Assembly (NCBI GenBank): GCA_003343905.1
Contig: QAKI01000056.1
Coordinates: forward strand, 1-17,807
DNA: 17,807 bases
Direction of reading: 5' to 3'
Source: Subdoligranulum variabile
GTDB taxonomy: Bacteria > Bacillota > Clostridia > Oscillospirales > Ruminococcaceae
The stretch's first letter is position 1, and each line of letters starts with the position of its first letter. The position numbers were made by a program, and so were the translations under genes. The notes beneath the pieces are model-generated. The model saw nothing but the letters and a program-made list of their open reading frames with translations. It had not been told where the DNA came from and ran no database searches. Below, piece by piece: positions 7,525-16,503 of this stretch.

Positions 7525-8553
7525 TTATTTATTTTTATAACAAATTATCTGGTTACCCAAAGGTAATTTCGACAGCAGATAAGACAAGACATAAGAAAAT
7601 AGAATGGTTAAAATAATAATAATAAATGTCTGCAATATATAATTCTGTATATTCAAAATATAGCTTACATGCCATAACCAATAACGTTGTATAAGTATGT
7701 GACATAAATACATTCCAAAACTAAGATTGCTAAACATTACACAAAAATGCTTAATACACGAAAAACGTTCTAACCAATCAGCTAAGTATTTAAGAATATT
7801 CCACCACAAAATAACAAGTATAGGACAATCAAAACTTAAATACCAAAAAATATCACCAAAATCCAATCCATATTGTTCTATGAAAAGTTTATACACAACA
7901 GGAATCAATATAACTATACATAACAAAAAAATAGAAGTTAGGAATCTAAGATAAATACCGAAGCGACGAAGATAAAATCCTAAAATAAAATATCCGAGAA
8001 ATCCACTTGAATAATACAGAATACCATAAGGACTTTCTTCTAACTGCAACCATGGTTTGAAGAATGGATATAACAAAGTAATACCCCATATAAACAAATA
8101 AAACTTCAATGTTTTTTTATCTACTTGACTTAGCCACGGACTAATTACAGGTGTTATAATATATAATCCAATAAGCACATACATAAACCAAAGCACACCT
8201 TCCTACCTATAAAAAGGTAATGATAATATTGATTTTATCAACATATTTATATCTCCAGCAGTAAATGTACCATTAACAAATAAATATATCAAAGACCAAA
8301 GTAAAACAGGTAAAATAAATCTTCCCCCTCTTTTCTTTACAAAATTCACACTATCCAAAGGAGATTTTTTAACAGGTAGAAGTAAAGCTCCTGATAATGC
8401 AAAAAACAGACCGATACAAGGCATCGTTAAATAAGTAATACCCCACGTAAAAACACCAATAATTCTATCACTCGGCATAGGAGCATGCATAATAATAACC
8501 ATTAAACATGCAACCGTACGAATTATATCAAAATGAAAAATACGTTCATGCAT
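7525..8553 (-). pseudogene. Acyltransferase family 3, split by one in-frame amber codon
   Basis: Two consecutive open stretches, 8203-8553 and 7525-8202, lie in the same frame and are separated only by a TAG codon at 8203-8205. The N-terminal part (from ATG 8553, one base after the upstream stop) has FHFDIIRTVACLMVIIMHAP, carrying the conserved Arg and His of AT3 O-acyltransferases, then LFFALSGALLL. The second part continues the family directly with EGVLWFMYVLIGLYIITP, and later FGMYLCHILIQRYW near its C-terminus. Ignoring the stop, the protein would have 342 codons, normal for this family of inner-membrane sugar O-acetylases. CAG, AAG or TGG to TAG is the likely change; Gln fits the junction. 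An upstream in-frame ATG at 8589 would overlap the preceding gene and is not preferred. Unless the stop is read through or is an error, the O-acylation step is lost. Confidence 0.85.
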
Positions 8554-8554
8554 A

Positions 8555-9796
8555 TCACGACAACTTACACGCCAAATTTTTAGCTTCAATAATATTATCT
8601 TCTATAGAACAATAAGTCCAACTACCATAACGCCCAATTGAATAAATGTCAAATTCAGCCAAGAGATTCTTTTTCTCCACTACATCTGCGACAGAATGTT
8701 TATTAATATGTACATAAGCAGGATTCATAATGATACTTTGAAAATCTAATAGAAATTGAGAATCATCCACAATACCTGAATCTTTCAGATCTTTTAACAC
8801 CACACCTAGCCATTCATTTGAACAGATTTTTTCGTCTTTATTAAATCCCAATTCAACGTACAAAGACATTCTATTTTGAGCCAAAATATTATTATAAAAA
8901 CCAACACGATAAAAACAATACTTCTTCTCAGGAAAATATAACCAATGATTTATGGAATCTTTTCCTTTAGTATTAAATCCTAAATTAAAACAAAGGACTT
9001 GGTTCCAATTGTAAATATTTTGATCCCAAACAATATTTGTTTTTTTTAGCAATTCCGGGAAAGGCAATGTAGATATTAAACGATCATATTTAAACACTCT
9101 TCCGTTAGTGAATACTACAAGATGTTCAGATAATTTTATTTCTTGTACTTCTTCTCCACAATGAATTTTTGACTTATCTAAACGAGCAGCTACAGAATTA
9201 ATATATTCAATTGCCCCTCCCCTCGGATAAACAAAATGTCCATTATAAGATGCATTATCAGATGACTTAAAATTTCGAATAATATCTTCCTTATTAGCAT
9301 AAGGAAAAAAACGTCCCATTGCATTTTTATCCAATTTGTTTAAATCACATGCATAAAGTTTCTCATTATAAGGAATCAAAAATTTCTCTGCTATTGCCTT
9401 TCCAAATTTACAATATAACATTTCTTGAAAATTATCAAATTCATTATTACCTACAGTAAATAAATCAAAGAGACATTCCAGCAATTCTTCTTTATCAAGT
9501 TGATGAATATTCTTTTGAAAAGGATAATCAATTAATAAATCTTTATATTTTATTTTCGTTTCTTTTAAAATAGAAACCATCTCATCTTTATCCATTTTCT
9601 CTAAAATCAAATCCTTTATTTCAGGATTTTGAAAATGAAAAAAATGCCCAGAAAAATCCCAAACAAAACCATTACGTTTAGTTGTCCGACAATACCCTCC
9701 TATTTCTGATTCTTTTTCGATTATAATATAATCATTATCACCTTTAAACATTGCATAACTTAACCCTGTTATACCAGCACCAATAATCAAATCCAT
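8555..9796 (-). CDS. FAD-dependent oxidoreductase, UDP-galactopyranose-mutase-like
   Basis: This 413-residue flavoprotein begins with a dinucleotide-binding motif, IIGAGITGLSYA (4-15). The ribose-binding Glu27 is in YIIIEKES, and EIGGYCRT (31-38) follows. DFSGHFFHF (47-55) resembles the G-x-H-x-F-H segment of UDP-galactopyranose mutase. FLIPYNEKLYACDLNKLD and YPRGGAIEYINSVAARL also agree with the UGM/protoporphyrinogen-oxidase superfamily. Several catalytic positions of canonical UGM cannot be verified by eye, so furanose formation (a Galf-like sugar) is possible but not shown. It lacks a signal peptide and would act in the cytoplasm on a nucleotide sugar. It lies between a GT2 gene (3 bases upstream) and the broken acyltransferase. 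The alternative is an amine-oxidase-like enzyme acting on another substrate. Confidence 0.75.
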   Translation of the reverse strand: MDLIIGAGITGLSYAMFKGDNDYIIIEKESEIGGYCRTTKRNGFVWDFSGHFFHFQNPEIKDLILEKMDKDEMVSILKETKIKYKDLLIDYPFQKNIHQLDKEELLECLFDLFTVGNNEFDNFQEMLYCKFGKAIAEKFLIPYNEKLYACDLNKLDKNAMGRFFPYANKEDIIRNFKSSDNASYNGHFVYPRGGAIEYINSVAARLDKSKIHCGEEVQEIKLSEHLVVFTNGRVFKYDRLISTLPFPELLKKTNIVWDQNIYNWNQVLCFNLGFNTKGKDSINHWLYFPEKKYCFYRVGFYNNILAQNRMSLYVELGFNKDEKICSNEWLGVVLKDLKDSGIVDDSQFLLDFQSIIMNPAYVHINKHSVADVVEKKNLLAEFDIYSIGRYGSWTYCSIEDNIIEAKNLACKLS

Positions 9797-9799
9797 AAT

Positions 9800-10792
9800 T
9801 TAATAATTTTCCTTTTTTACTACAGGTAACTGCTTGTATTCTTTATTAAATAAATATTTTATCCCATCTAATTCACCCTTAATATGTTTTACAACTAATT
9901 TAAATCGCAACAAGAGCATATTAGAAATTATTCCAAGTAAAGAAGATGTTATAAGCCAATACATAAAACATATAATACTAATTAATCTAAATATAAGATT
10001 AGAACTCGGTTTATAAACAAATCTATGCCAAAAAATGATATGATGTTTAGCCAAAGCATAAACTGCTTTTTGCGTACGTTCATAACTAGATCCCCCCCCA
10101 TCTAAATGAAGAATATGAATATTTGAGATTCCTCCTATTTTATACCCCAACTTGTAATATTTATAAAAATTAATCTGATCATCTGGCAAACTAAAACTAG
10201 TCAATTCCAACCAACGTTCCTCTTCAAATTTGATTTTTCTTGCAATTTCAGTCTTCACTAAATAACAAGCACCAGGTGCAGTTTGGGCTTCATACAATAG
10301 CTCTTTTGAGAAATCAATATGCTCATTATATAACCAACCACCAGCCATATTTATTTTAGTATAATACTTTTTTCTATTTATTATCATTGGCATAGCTGAA
10401 GCGGTTAAGACACATATTAAAAATGTAGACAATGTAGTTTTAGGAACCATCTCTGGAATAATTGGAAAAGTTATGTCCACTTTCTTTTCCACTATAGGCT
10501 TAAATAATCTTTCAACCATAGTAGACTCAAATTCCAAATCATCATCCAAAAACAAACAATATTCTGATCTTGCTTCAATTGCTCCCAAGGAGCGTTGAGA
10601 AACAATTCCCTTTTTACTATAAATATAACGTTCATAGCCTAATCTCTCCGGAGGCAAATCATAACCCTCAGCGAGAACAACTAATATTTCTTTAGGTTTA
10701 ATTGTTTGAGTATCTAAAGATTTTAACAGTCTCATATACTTGTCTCCAGCCAAGCCTAATGTACGAATAACAGCCGAATATTCTAAATTCAT
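9800..10792 (-). CDS. Glycosyltransferase family 2 with C-terminal transmembrane region
   Basis: This 330-residue protein has a GT-A domain. AVIRTLGLAGDKYMRLLKSL (7-26) and PKEILVVLAEG form the first strands. GIVSQRSLGAIEARSEY (62-78) is the Q-R/N-x-G-x-x-x-A pattern of GT2 enzymes, and the metal site is LFLDDDLEFE (80-89). Later, PGACYLVKTEIARKI and LPDDQINFYKYYKLGYKIG match the acceptor-side region with the presumed base in PDDQ. Near residues 264-292 a hydrophobic stretch (LIFRLISIICFMYWLITSSLLGI) should hold it to the membrane. It follows a GT4 gene by 12 bases. The substrate is unknown; it is divergent from the two other GT2 proteins in the locus. Confidence 0.85.
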   Translation of the reverse strand: MNLEYSAVIRTLGLAGDKYMRLLKSLDTQTIKPKEILVVLAEGYDLPPERLGYERYIYSKKGIVSQRSLGAIEARSEYCLFLDDDLEFESTMVERLFKPIVEKKVDITFPIIPEMVPKTTLSTFLICVLTASAMPMIINRKKYYTKINMAGGWLYNEHIDFSKELLYEAQTAPGACYLVKTEIARKIKFEEERWLELTSFSLPDDQINFYKYYKLGYKIGGISNIHILHLDGGGSSYERTQKAVYALAKHHIIFWHRFVYKPSSNLIFRLISIICFMYWLITSSLLGIISNMLLLRFKLVVKHIKGELDGIKYLFNKEYKQLPVVKKENY

Positions 10793-10804
10793 AAGCCTAA
10801 ATAT

Positions 10805-11896
10805 TTATTTATTAAATAGATTAATCCACATTTTCATTACATTATCAAGATGATATCGTTGGGCATTTAAACGCGCAGAATTTCCCATTGATACTAAAAG
10901 CTTTTTATCCTCAATAAGATTTATAATAGCATTAGAAGCTTTAACAATAGAATCATTTTGAATTAAATATCCATCAACACCATCATGAATAATATTTTTA
11001 GGTCCATGAGGACAATCAAAACTAATAACAGGTAGACCAACACCCATTGCCTCAATCAATGTCAAGCCGAAGCTTTCTGTTTTAGAAGTACAAACATATA
11101 TAGATGCTTCAGAGAAAACACGTTGAATTTCAGATGTCCCCCCCATAAAAAATATATTATTTTGTAGCTTTTTCGATTTTATCAATTCCAAAAGCTCATT
11201 TTTATATATAGGATTACCCTCTCCATAAATTTCAAATCTATATTTCGGATACTTTTTAATAACTAATTCCGCTATTTCAATAAACAATTCGAATCTTTTC
11301 ACTCTATCTATTCTACCTACAGTTACTATCTTAGAATAGGATAAATCAGATATATAGGTAGATTTTTTTATTGGATTAGGAATTACTTTGATATTTTTTT
11401 TATATTTAAAATAGCCCACCTCTTGAGGAGTCAAAACTACTACAGCATCATAAAAACGTTGAATAAAATCATCTATACATACTTTAATACTACCAAATTT
11501 TCTTTGGTATTGTGAATCATGATATTCTCTAACTAACATAGATCTACCCTTTATAAGGGGTAGAAACCAAAACTCATATCCAAAATTTGGAACGATAATT
11601 ACATCAGGTTTTATCTTCTTCAGTAAACTAACAGTTCTAAAAAAATGTTTTGGTACAAGCTTCAAGCATCTAGAAGAATAGAGAGATTCATATGTATAAT
11701 CCACATTATAATTTATGTTCAAATCTTCATAATGAACTTTTGATGATATAGGATAAACAAAAGACTTATCTCCTTGCTCATAGGTAGATAAATAAACATC
11801 ATTACCTGTTTCTACCCAATAATTCAATTTCATAACAGTTACTTTTTCAATTCCACCATGAAGAGCAATTTGACCTGTAAAATACAATATTCTCAT
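10805..11896 (-). CDS. Glycosyltransferase family 4
   Basis: This 363-residue GT-B protein begins with MRILYFTGQIALHGGIEKV, the G-G-x-E acceptor loop typical of GT4. VTVGRIDRVKRFELFI (191-206) opens the C-terminal nucleotide-sugar domain. FEIYGEGNP (221-229) and IFFMGGTSEIQRVFSEASIYV (residues 248 onward) follow. The EX7E donor motif is E274 SFGLTLI E282, followed by AMGVGLPVISF. The start codon overlaps the stop of the preceding GT2 gene by four bases (ATGA), so the two transferases are likely made in step. No membrane segment is seen. Donor and acceptor are unknown. Confidence 0.9.
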   Translation of the reverse strand: MRILYFTGQIALHGGIEKVTVMKLNYWVETGNDVYLSTYEQGDKSFVYPISSKVHYEDLNINYNVDYTYESLYSSRCLKLVPKHFFRTVSLLKKIKPDVIIVPNFGYEFWFLPLIKGRSMLVREYHDSQYQRKFGSIKVCIDDFIQRFYDAVVVLTPQEVGYFKYKKNIKVIPNPIKKSTYISDLSYSKIVTVGRIDRVKRFELFIEIAELVIKKYPKYRFEIYGEGNPIYKNELLELIKSKKLQNNIFFMGGTSEIQRVFSEASIYVCTSKTESFGLTLIEAMGVGLPVISFDCPHGPKNIIHDGVDGYLIQNDSIVKASNAIINLIEDKKLLVSMGNSARLNAQRYHLDNVMKMWINLFNK

Positions 11897-12930
11897 CTTG
11901 ATATTTTATATAAAAAACGTAATATAGGAAAAATCAACTTTGCATATATAAGAATCATAAATGGAGAACCCAACCATAGTAATTTGTACAAAATACGATC
12001 ATTAATACAATATGGTTGATACAAACGATATTCACTATCAGTATAGTTACCTTTGCATTTATATATTAATGATTGTAAAGATACAATTTTATCATTTATA
12101 CACAAATTTGAATCAACGATTCCAAGTAACACTCGAAGATAATATTGTATTATTGAAGCTTTGTATAAATTCAAAGTATATTCTTTAAATTTAAATGATA
12201 AATCTTGATATCTTTTCTGCATTTCTAAAAGGCACATTTCCTCTGAAATAAGAGACAATCTCCTATGTGACAATGAATTGGGAGTCAATCTATATATATA
12301 ATCAACTGAATTTATAAAGAATAAAGAGTTAATAAATAAAATGTATTTCAACATAAAATCACAATCCTCCGCATAATGCAAATTTTCATTAAAACATATG
12401 GAATGATCGTGAATAATCGATGCTTTATATAACTTAGAGAATGGTCCTCCATTTTCATAAATTCGATATTTCACTATACATTCTACAAGATTATCATCTT
12501 CTAATAATCTATTTTCATAGACTTTATCTATTCTACATTCAGTTTGAGTATTCCAATATTGAATTCCTGATACAACAAAATCAGCACTACTCAAATATGC
12601 TCCATCAACTAAATGCTTAACATAATCAACTTTTACAATATCATCAGAATCTACAAATACAAGCCAATAACCATGAGCATATTCAATACCCATATTGCGA
12701 GCAGAACTAGCACCTGAATTTTTTTTAGAATAAACACAAATACGTGTATCAAGTTGTGACAAGATTCTACATTTATCTAAAGAATCATCACTACTACCAT
12801 CATCAACTAATATAATTTCTATATTCTTATATGATTGGCACAATAATCCACTAACACAATTCTCTATATAGGCTGATGAATTATATACAGGAACAATTAT
12901 GGAGACTAATTCTTTATTAAGATAATCCAT
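11893..12930 (-). CDS. Glycosyltransferase family 2
   Basis: This 345-residue GT2 protein of the common capsule type has SIIVPVYNSSAYIENCVSGL (10-29), LVDDGSSDDS (41-50) for nucleotide binding, NSGASSARNMGI (71-82), and the DXD-type VFVDSDDIV (91-99). The acceptor-side acidic motif is in HYAEDCDFMLKY. The C-terminus has a hydrophobic stretch (LGSPFMILIYAKLIFPILRFLY), suggesting membrane attachment. Its start lies 14 bases inside the preceding pyruvyl transferase gene, in another frame, which supports coupled translation. The donor sugar is unknown. Confidence 0.9.
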   Translation of the reverse strand: MDYLNKELVSIIVPVYNSSAYIENCVSGLLCQSYKNIEIILVDDGSSDDSLDKCRILSQLDTRICVYSKKNSGASSARNMGIEYAHGYWLVFVDSDDIVKVDYVKHLVDGAYLSSADFVVSGIQYWNTQTECRIDKVYENRLLEDDNLVECIVKYRIYENGGPFSKLYKASIIHDHSICFNENLHYAEDCDFMLKYILFINSLFFINSVDYIYRLTPNSLSHRRLSLISEEMCLLEMQKRYQDLSFKFKEYTLNLYKASIIQYYLRVLLGIVDSNLCINDKIVSLQSLIYKCKGNYTDSEYRLYQPYCINDRILYKLLWLGSPFMILIYAKLIFPILRFLYKISR

Positions 12931-13990
12931 TACGCAAATAATTAATACTCTTATTAATCATTTCATTTTTCTTAGAATCAACAATAGTCCAATCTATTGG
13001 AACATTTTCCAACTTTTTATTTACTACTATACGGGACTCCAATCCAAATTTTGATAACAATGATACAAAACGGGTAGCCCCTCTATCTGCATTGATCAAA
13101 GAATAAAATTCTCTATGAAATATAATAGAAAAGACTGTCCCATGAAAAGAGTCTGTTATCACAAAACTTGCGTCCCTAAATAAAGCCAACCATTCTTCTA
13201 CAGAATACATGATGCTATCATGAGCTGAAAAAACGATTATTTCACAATTATTTTTACGAGAGAATTCCTCTATAATTATCATCTTTTCACTACTAGCATC
13301 TAGCATATAGCAGCATACATACCTTTTGCGATTCACAGGTATATCGGAACAAACTGAACAATAATCATCACTTGATAAAAGTAAAGTAGGATCCAATACT
13401 TCACAAGCTTTAACATCCAAATATTTTTGGCACAAATGAACTCCACTGTGTTCACGTACAGATACAGCATTAAACTGTTTCATTAACTCCTTACACACCT
13501 TTGTCTGTTTATCAGTATATTCCCAAGAATCAACTCCAAAAGAGGCTGCATAAGATATTTTTATTAGTTTTTCATTTTTTAAAAAAGAAAGATATGTATC
13601 ATATAAACAATTAGGACTATACCTCGGACGCCAAACTTGATCACTCCCTACTATCACTGCACCAATTTTATACTTTTGAATAATATCTTTATTATAAGAC
13701 AAATACTGATTATCGGTTAATTTAATATATTTATGAACAAATTTCATTATTCGTTTATCGCGTGGAAAAACATTTCTATAAGGAGTCAAAGCTCTTCTCT
13801 TCGAAGAAAATGGATATAATAAAATTGTTTTAATTGTCTGAAACAGATAAAACCATAAAGGACTACTATCACGATAATCTATAGTCACAGGATGATGGCC
13901 TAATTTTCTTAATACACATTGTAATGCAAAATTTTGCAACACCCCTCCATAATTTGCCTTAATAGGCTGAGTTACAATCGCTATATTCAT
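12917..13990 (-). CDS. Polysaccharide pyruvyl transferase family protein
   Basis: This 357-residue protein belongs to the polysaccharide pyruvyl transferase family, which adds ketal pyruvate from phosphoenolpyruvate to sugars of the repeat unit (CsaB/WcaK type). Evidence is the N-terminal NYGGVLQNFALQCVLRKLG (13-31), VIVGSDQVWRPRYSP (112-126), the AASFG turn (148-152), the internal VSVREHSG segment (177-184), and the family's key ITDSFHGTVFSIIF (278-291) with its His. ATRFVSLLSKFGL follows. It would work in the cytoplasm on the lipid-linked unit. Its ATG overlaps the stop of the GH88/105-like gene (ATGA). Some members of this fold are misnamed and act on other substrates, so the pyruvyl activity is inferred from family. 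Confidence 0.85.
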   Translation of the reverse strand: MNIAIVTQPIKANYGGVLQNFALQCVLRKLGHHPVTIDYRDSSPLWFYLFQTIKTILLYPFSSKRRALTPYRNVFPRDKRIMKFVHKYIKLTDNQYLSYNKDIIQKYKIGAVIVGSDQVWRPRYSPNCLYDTYLSFLKNEKLIKISYAASFGVDSWEYTDKQTKVCKELMKQFNAVSVREHSGVHLCQKYLDVKACEVLDPTLLLSSDDYCSVCSDIPVNRKRYVCCYMLDASSEKMIIIEEFSRKNNCEIIVFSAHDSIMYSVEEWLALFRDASFVITDSFHGTVFSIIFHREFYSLINADRGATRFVSLLSKFGLESRIVVNKKLENVPIDWTIVDSKKNEMINKSINYLRNGLS

Positions 13991-14970
13991 ACATTTGATT
14001 TTGACAATAAAAGTAAATATAAACCATTAGCTAATCCTCCCAAACCATAATAAGATGCATAGTCATTGAATCCACATGTATCTCCTGTACAAAAATCAAT
14101 CAATCCATCTTGACGAATAAAAGAATGTAATTGAGAAAAATTTGGAACATAATCTGAAGATATTAATACTTTATATAACTCACAAAGTAAAGCAACAGAT
14201 GAATCAACTATTGAATAACCTTGAAAAGGGAATTGAACATAGGTTATTGATGATAATAGAGAATTAATAGAATCATTTTTATCACCCAAATAGGCTTTAG
14301 CCAACAGATACCATCCTAATCCTCTCCCCCAATTACTACTACCCAAATGGATTCCAGTAGTAGTATCATAACCATGTACAGGAAAACCAGTTAAGGTATT
14401 TGCATGCGTTAAAAAGTCATCATAAACACTTCGAGCTATTTTATAATACTTTCCATCCCCTATCAATTCACTATACATACATAAAAAAGGAACAATCATT
14501 CCCAATGTATCCACTAATTGAACATTTGAATGACAACGGTATAGAATCCTATCTGTTTCAAATCTTCCTAACAAATAATTCGCAATATAATGTGCAGCAA
14601 CTTTATACTTGTTATCGAACGTTAACTTATACATATTAATAAAACAACATCCCATTGGGACTTGATCTACCACAGAAATTTTATATTTAAGATTCCCGTC
14701 ACTATGAAACATTCCAGCAATCTTCTCACTTATGCAAGAAATTAATTTTTTTTCATTATACATAAGTATATATTCTGAAAGTCCCCAATACAAAAATCCC
14801 ATAGGGTAATTCCCATATACTTCCTTCCGCTTACCTAAAAACTTGGCTATTTTATAACGAAACAATCCTTCTGGATGCTGATTTACAGCATCAAAAACAG
14901 CCGACATTGAAGCCTTTAGAACAGCACTATTTACAATCCTAATTTGATCATCAACAGAAAAATATTTCAT
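13987..14970 (-). CDS. GH88/GH105-like unsaturated glycuronyl hydrolase-like protein
   Basis: This 327-residue alpha/alpha-barrel-like protein resembles family GH88/GH105 enzymes (YteR type). These normally remove a 4,5-unsaturated uronic acid left by polysaccharide lyases. Signatures are DQVPMGCCFINMYKLT (102-117), VDTLGMIVPFL (153-163) with the presumed catalytic Asp154, GFPVHGYDTTTGIH (195-208), and SNWGRGLGWYLLAKAY (212-227). GFNDYASYYGLGGLANGLYLL closes the barrel. There is no signal peptide, so the protein should stay in the cytoplasm, unlike typical secreted or periplasmic degraders. It sits in the operon directly behind wzx (6 bases) and overlaps the pyruvyl transferase gene. The role is unclear: trimming of intermediates, recycling, or an altered sugar-binding activity. 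Confidence 0.75.
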   Translation of the reverse strand: MKYFSVDDQIRIVNSAVLKASMSAVFDAVNQHPEGLFRYKIAKFLGKRKEVYGNYPMGFLYWGLSEYILMYNEKKLISCISEKIAGMFHSDGNLKYKISVVDQVPMGCCFINMYKLTFDNKYKVAAHYIANYLLGRFETDRILYRCHSNVQLVDTLGMIVPFLCMYSELIGDGKYYKIARSVYDDFLTHANTLTGFPVHGYDTTTGIHLGSSNWGRGLGWYLLAKAYLGDKNDSINSLLSSITYVQFPFQGYSIVDSSVALLCELYKVLISSDYVPNFSQLHSFIRQDGLIDFCTGDTCGFNDYASYYGLGGLANGLYLLLLSKSNV

Positions 14971-14976
14971 GCCTCA

Positions 14977-16503
14977 TTAATCTTTAGTAAAAAATTTATT
15001 ACTATAAGTATAAACCATTTTTCTTTCCTTTTTTTTCAGTCCTAAAAAAAACACTAAACAAACGGTTATAAAAGAAAGAAATATACAAAATGTAAAAGTA
15101 GATAAAAAACCAGAAGGTTGAAAAAACAACTTTAATATATATGCAATAGTAAAAGATAATCCACCTATCATAAAAGCCTTCATTATAACATTTAGTATAA
15201 AATAACGCATTGAAAGACCAATTATATCATTTACAAAATATACTCTAACAAATAAACATAATACACTTATTACAATATTAATAATATACACATAGAAAGG
15301 AGGATAATTATGTTTAAATAAAATATAAGATATCGGTAAAATAGAGAGAAGTATTATGCTGACTACTATCTGATATATTTTAATCACACCTGTTGCTTTT
15401 ATAGCATTAACTAAAGGTTCAGATATACAATCAATTAAAGATAACAGCAATGCCAAACGAACAAATACAACTGTATAGTCTGGAACATTATTTAACCATA
15501 ATTTAAGTAGATAAGGAGTTTCAGAAATAACAGGAACGGTAAAAATTAACATTAAAAAAAAAGCATAAAGCGAACCCATAGAAACAAGTTCATGGAGTCT
15601 ACTCACCTCATTAGAAGCATAACTTTTGATTATTTGTGGATTTATAGCTGTCAAAAAATTAGTCCAAAAACTATTCAACGTTGTCTGAACTTGAACAGCA
15701 ACAGCACGAGCTGAATTTACAACAGGACCAAAAAATAGATTCAATAATATATTCACACCTTGAGTTAAACCTATATATGAAACATTACCCAAAATACTCC
15801 AAACGGTGAATCCTAACATTGGTTTGATAATGTGCTTATCATACATCCATGTTATCCGACATTCTTCATACTTTATTTTACTATAAATACGGTATATTAG
15901 AGCGATAAATATACTTACACATAATTGGAGAACAGCATAAAGAATTAAACGATCTGCCTTACCTATCAAAAGAAAATAAACAACAAGTAGCTTTAAAAAC
16001 ACATTTAAAAGCTCAACATAAGCATAAACATTCATTTTCTCATGGGAAATAATTACAGCATTATATGGGACCTGTGTTACACAAACTATCATTGACAAAA
16101 TAGAACATTGATATACCCACATTGCAGCTATCATCCTATCTTCAGATATTACCAATTTATTAACAACAAACCATAAACCTACAGTTTCTGCTAAAAACAG
16201 TATCAACAAACTTACAGCCATATGTATTTCAAAAGCTGTAGAAAACACTTTTTGTGTACGACAAACATCCCCCCTTCCAATTTCAAAAGTCAAAAATCTA
16301 CTAGTAGATAATGACATAGCTGCATTAATGAAAGATAACATAGAAACAATTCCCCCCACTACGCTATAAATGCCAAAGTCTTCTACCCCTAATGTTGCTA
16401 ATACGACACGAGAAGTATATAACCCTACTATCATAGTTAAGAACATACGCAGATAAAGCGTCATTGTATTTTTTGCTATAATTTTATTATTAGAGTATGA
16501 CAT
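14977..16503 (-). CDS. Wzx-type polysaccharide flippase
   Basis: This 508-residue polytopic membrane protein has about 12-14 hydrophobic segments. It resembles the polysaccharide transporter (Wzx/MATE-like, MOP superfamily) proteins that flip undecaprenyl-linked repeat units across the inner membrane. The N-terminal NKIIAKNTMTLYLRMFLTMI and YTSRVVLATLGVEDFGIYSV are characteristic, as is the SLSTSRFLTFEIGRG segment after the second helix pair. GPVVNSARAVAVQVQTTLN, in the middle, is a typical loop of Bacteroidales flippases. ATG 16503 is preferred over a GTG at 16521, which adds only six residues. It is the first gene of the AT-rich core, after a 179-base spacer from the GC-rich dehydratase gene. 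Confidence 0.9.
   Translation of the reverse strand: MSYSNNKIIAKNTMTLYLRMFLTMIVGLYTSRVVLATLGVEDFGIYSVVGGIVSMLSFINAAMSLSTSRFLTFEIGRGDVCRTQKVFSTAFEIHMAVSLLILFLAETVGLWFVVNKLVISEDRMIAAMWVYQCSILSMIVCVTQVPYNAVIISHEKMNVYAYVELLNVFLKLLVVYFLLIGKADRLILYAVLQLCVSIFIALIYRIYSKIKYEECRITWMYDKHIIKPMLGFTVWSILGNVSYIGLTQGVNILLNLFFGPVVNSARAVAVQVQTTLNSFWTNFLTAINPQIIKSYASNEVSRLHELVSMGSLYAFFLMLIFTVPVISETPYLLKLWLNNVPDYTVVFVRLALLLSLIDCISEPLVNAIKATGVIKIYQIVVSIILLSILPISYILFKHNYPPFYVYIINIVISVLCLFVRVYFVNDIIGLSMRYFILNVIMKAFMIGGLSFTIAYILKLFFQPSGFLSTFTFCIFLSFITVCLVFFLGLKKKERKMVYTYSNKFFTKD

Noticed and set aside
7525..8553. TAG recoded as an amino acid in this organism
   Set aside because: At least three well-supported genes here (wbuC, GT32 and the capD-like gene) end with TAG, so amber is in normal use as a stop.
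8203..8589. Separate small gene starting at ATG 8589
   Set aside because: Its first 12 codons overlap the end of the upstream flavoprotein gene and add nothing to the AT3 family match; ATG 8553, one base after the upstream stop, is the better start, and the frame continues as AT3 past the TAG.
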